Assembly: GCA_009702405.1 (NCBI GenBank)
Contig: WLIC01000035.1
Span: 1 to 6,566 of the forward strand
DNA: 6,566 nucleotides
From: Actinomycetota bacterium
GTDB lineage: Bacteria > Actinomycetota > Actinomycetes > Actinomycetales > Microbacteriaceae
Direction: 5' to 3'
This document shows, in pieces, positions 5,912 through 6,566 of the stretch. A program made the translations under genes and the position numbers. The notes below the pieces were generated by a model. The model did no database searches, had not been told where the DNA came from, and saw nothing but the letters and a program-made list of their open reading frames with translations. How positions within the stretch are numbered: the stretch's first letter is position 1; each line of letters starts with the position of its first letter.

Positions 5912-6566
5912 TTACTGGTTGTATGAACGGAACGCAACTACTGCGTTGTGTCCACCGAAGCCAAACGAGTTAGAGATAGCAAGGATGTTATCGCCAAGTT
6001 CTCGAGGTGATGTCACAACATCTAAGTCGATAGCTGGATCTGGATCATCAAGGTTAAGAGTTGGTGGAGCCATCCTGTGATGAAGAGCTAGAACAGTAAA
6101 CACGGCTTCGATAGCACCTGCACCACCTAGAAGGTGTCCAGTTGAAGACTTGGTTGCAGATAATGGAATCTGCTTCAAGTGATCACCGAAGACTCGCAAT
6201 AAAGCAGTGTATTCAGCAATGTCGCCAACCGGTGTGCTGGTTGCGTGAGCATTAATGTGTCCAACGTCTTTAGGTTCCGCGTCTGCCATCTTAAGTGCAC
6301 CAATAACAGCTCTAGCTGCCGCAGTTCCTTCAGGATCTGGAGCAGTGATGTGGTGAGCATCGCTAGTGACATAGCCACCGGCAAGTTCAGCGTAAATCTT
6401 TGCGCCACGAGCTAGTGCATGCTCTTCTGTTTCAAGAACAAGAGCTCCCGCACCTTCACCCATTACAAAGCCATCACGGTTGATGTCATATGGTCTTGAA
6501 GCTCTAGCAGGTTCGTCGTTGCGACGAGATAAAGCATGCATAGAAGCGAAAGCTGCCATAGGTAGG
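5912..6566 (-). CDS. fabF: beta-ketoacyl-ACP synthase II, C-terminal part (partial at window edge)
   Basis: The frame runs off the right edge, so the N-terminal half with the active-site Cys is not visible. About 217 residues remain, roughly the second half of a normal ~415-residue FabF. The enzyme condenses malonyl-ACP with acyl-ACP in the elongation cycle of type II fatty-acid synthesis in the cytoplasm. Visible marks, counted from the Met at 6559: SRPYDINRDGFVMGEGAGALVLE (~21-43), NAHATSTPVGD with catalytic H105, SATKSSTGHLLGGAGA with K137 and catalytic H142, and the terminal SNSFGFGGHNAVVAF loop (~197-210). All motifs in this half are intact. The Met at 6559 is internal, since LP precedes it in frame. 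In actinobacteria fabF usually closes a fabD-fabH-acpP-fabF cluster, which would lie to the right of the window. Confidence 0.97.
   Translation of the reverse strand, partial: LPMAAFASMHALSRRNDEPARASRPYDINRDGFVMGEGAGALVLETEEHALARGAKIYAELAGGYVTSDAHHITAPDPEGTAAARAVIGALKMADAEPKDVGHINAHATSTPVGDIAEYTALLRVFGDHLKQIPLSATKSSTGHLLGGAGAIEAVFTVLALHHRMAPPTLNLDDPDPAIDLDVVTSPRELGDNILAISNSFGFGGHNAVVAFRSYNQ

Noticed and set aside
5931..5947. Hairpin AACGCA / TGCGTT just beyond the DUF3145 stop
   Set aside because: Only six pairs with a 5-nt loop and no T tract on either strand. It lies in conserved fabF coding sequence, so it is not supported as a terminator.
1..6566. Mobile element, CRISPR array, toxin-antitoxin or defence island
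   Set aside because: No repeats in array form, no inverted terminal repeats and no transposase, nuclease or toxin motifs; gene content is ordinary metabolic and housekeeping.

Overview
The window looks like a piece of chromosome from a low-to-medium GC actinobacterium (GC around the mid-40s % by eye). The best lineage clue is a DUF3145 protein beside fabF, a pairing I know from actinobacterial fatty-acid-synthesis loci. Tight packing, a GTG start, abutting stops and overlapping 3' ends suggest a small, streamlined genome, perhaps an aquatic Microbacteriaceae or a similar planktonic lineage. That placement is inference; there is no phylogenetic marker I can score here.

Layout, left to right. 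(1) The end of a small Lys/Arg-rich helical protein of unknown function (open to the left edge), then a complete tRNA with a CAU anticodon (270-346). (2) A 106-bp spacer with a LacI-type palindrome, then a secreted type I pullulanase (pulA, 453-3113) with signal peptide, CBM41, CBM48-like module and GH13 catalytic domain. (3) On the minus strand, a two-gene unit: thymidine kinase (tdk, 5264 to 4668) followed with no spacing (TAAATG) by a YtcJ-like amidohydrolase (4667 to 3102). The amidohydrolase tail overlaps the pullulanase tail by 12 bp, and a strong intrinsic terminator for pulA lies inside the amidohydrolase coding sequence. (4) A 158-bp divergent intergenic region, then DUF3145 (5423-5911, plus). 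(5) The C-terminal part of FabF (minus, running off the right edge), whose stop codon directly abuts the DUF3145 stop.

Functionally these are separate housekeeping or nutritional modules rather than one pathway: extracellular alpha-1,6-glucan debranching (algal or bacterial starch/glycogen), thymidine salvage, hydrolysis of an unknown amide or related substrate, and fatty-acid elongation. I found no mobile element, CRISPR array, toxin-antitoxin pair or defence system, and nothing that amounts to a new biological system. The points most worth a second look are the gene-overlap architecture, the embedded terminator, the putative sugar-responsive operator, the tdk-amidohydrolase coupling and the fabF-DUF3145 convergence.
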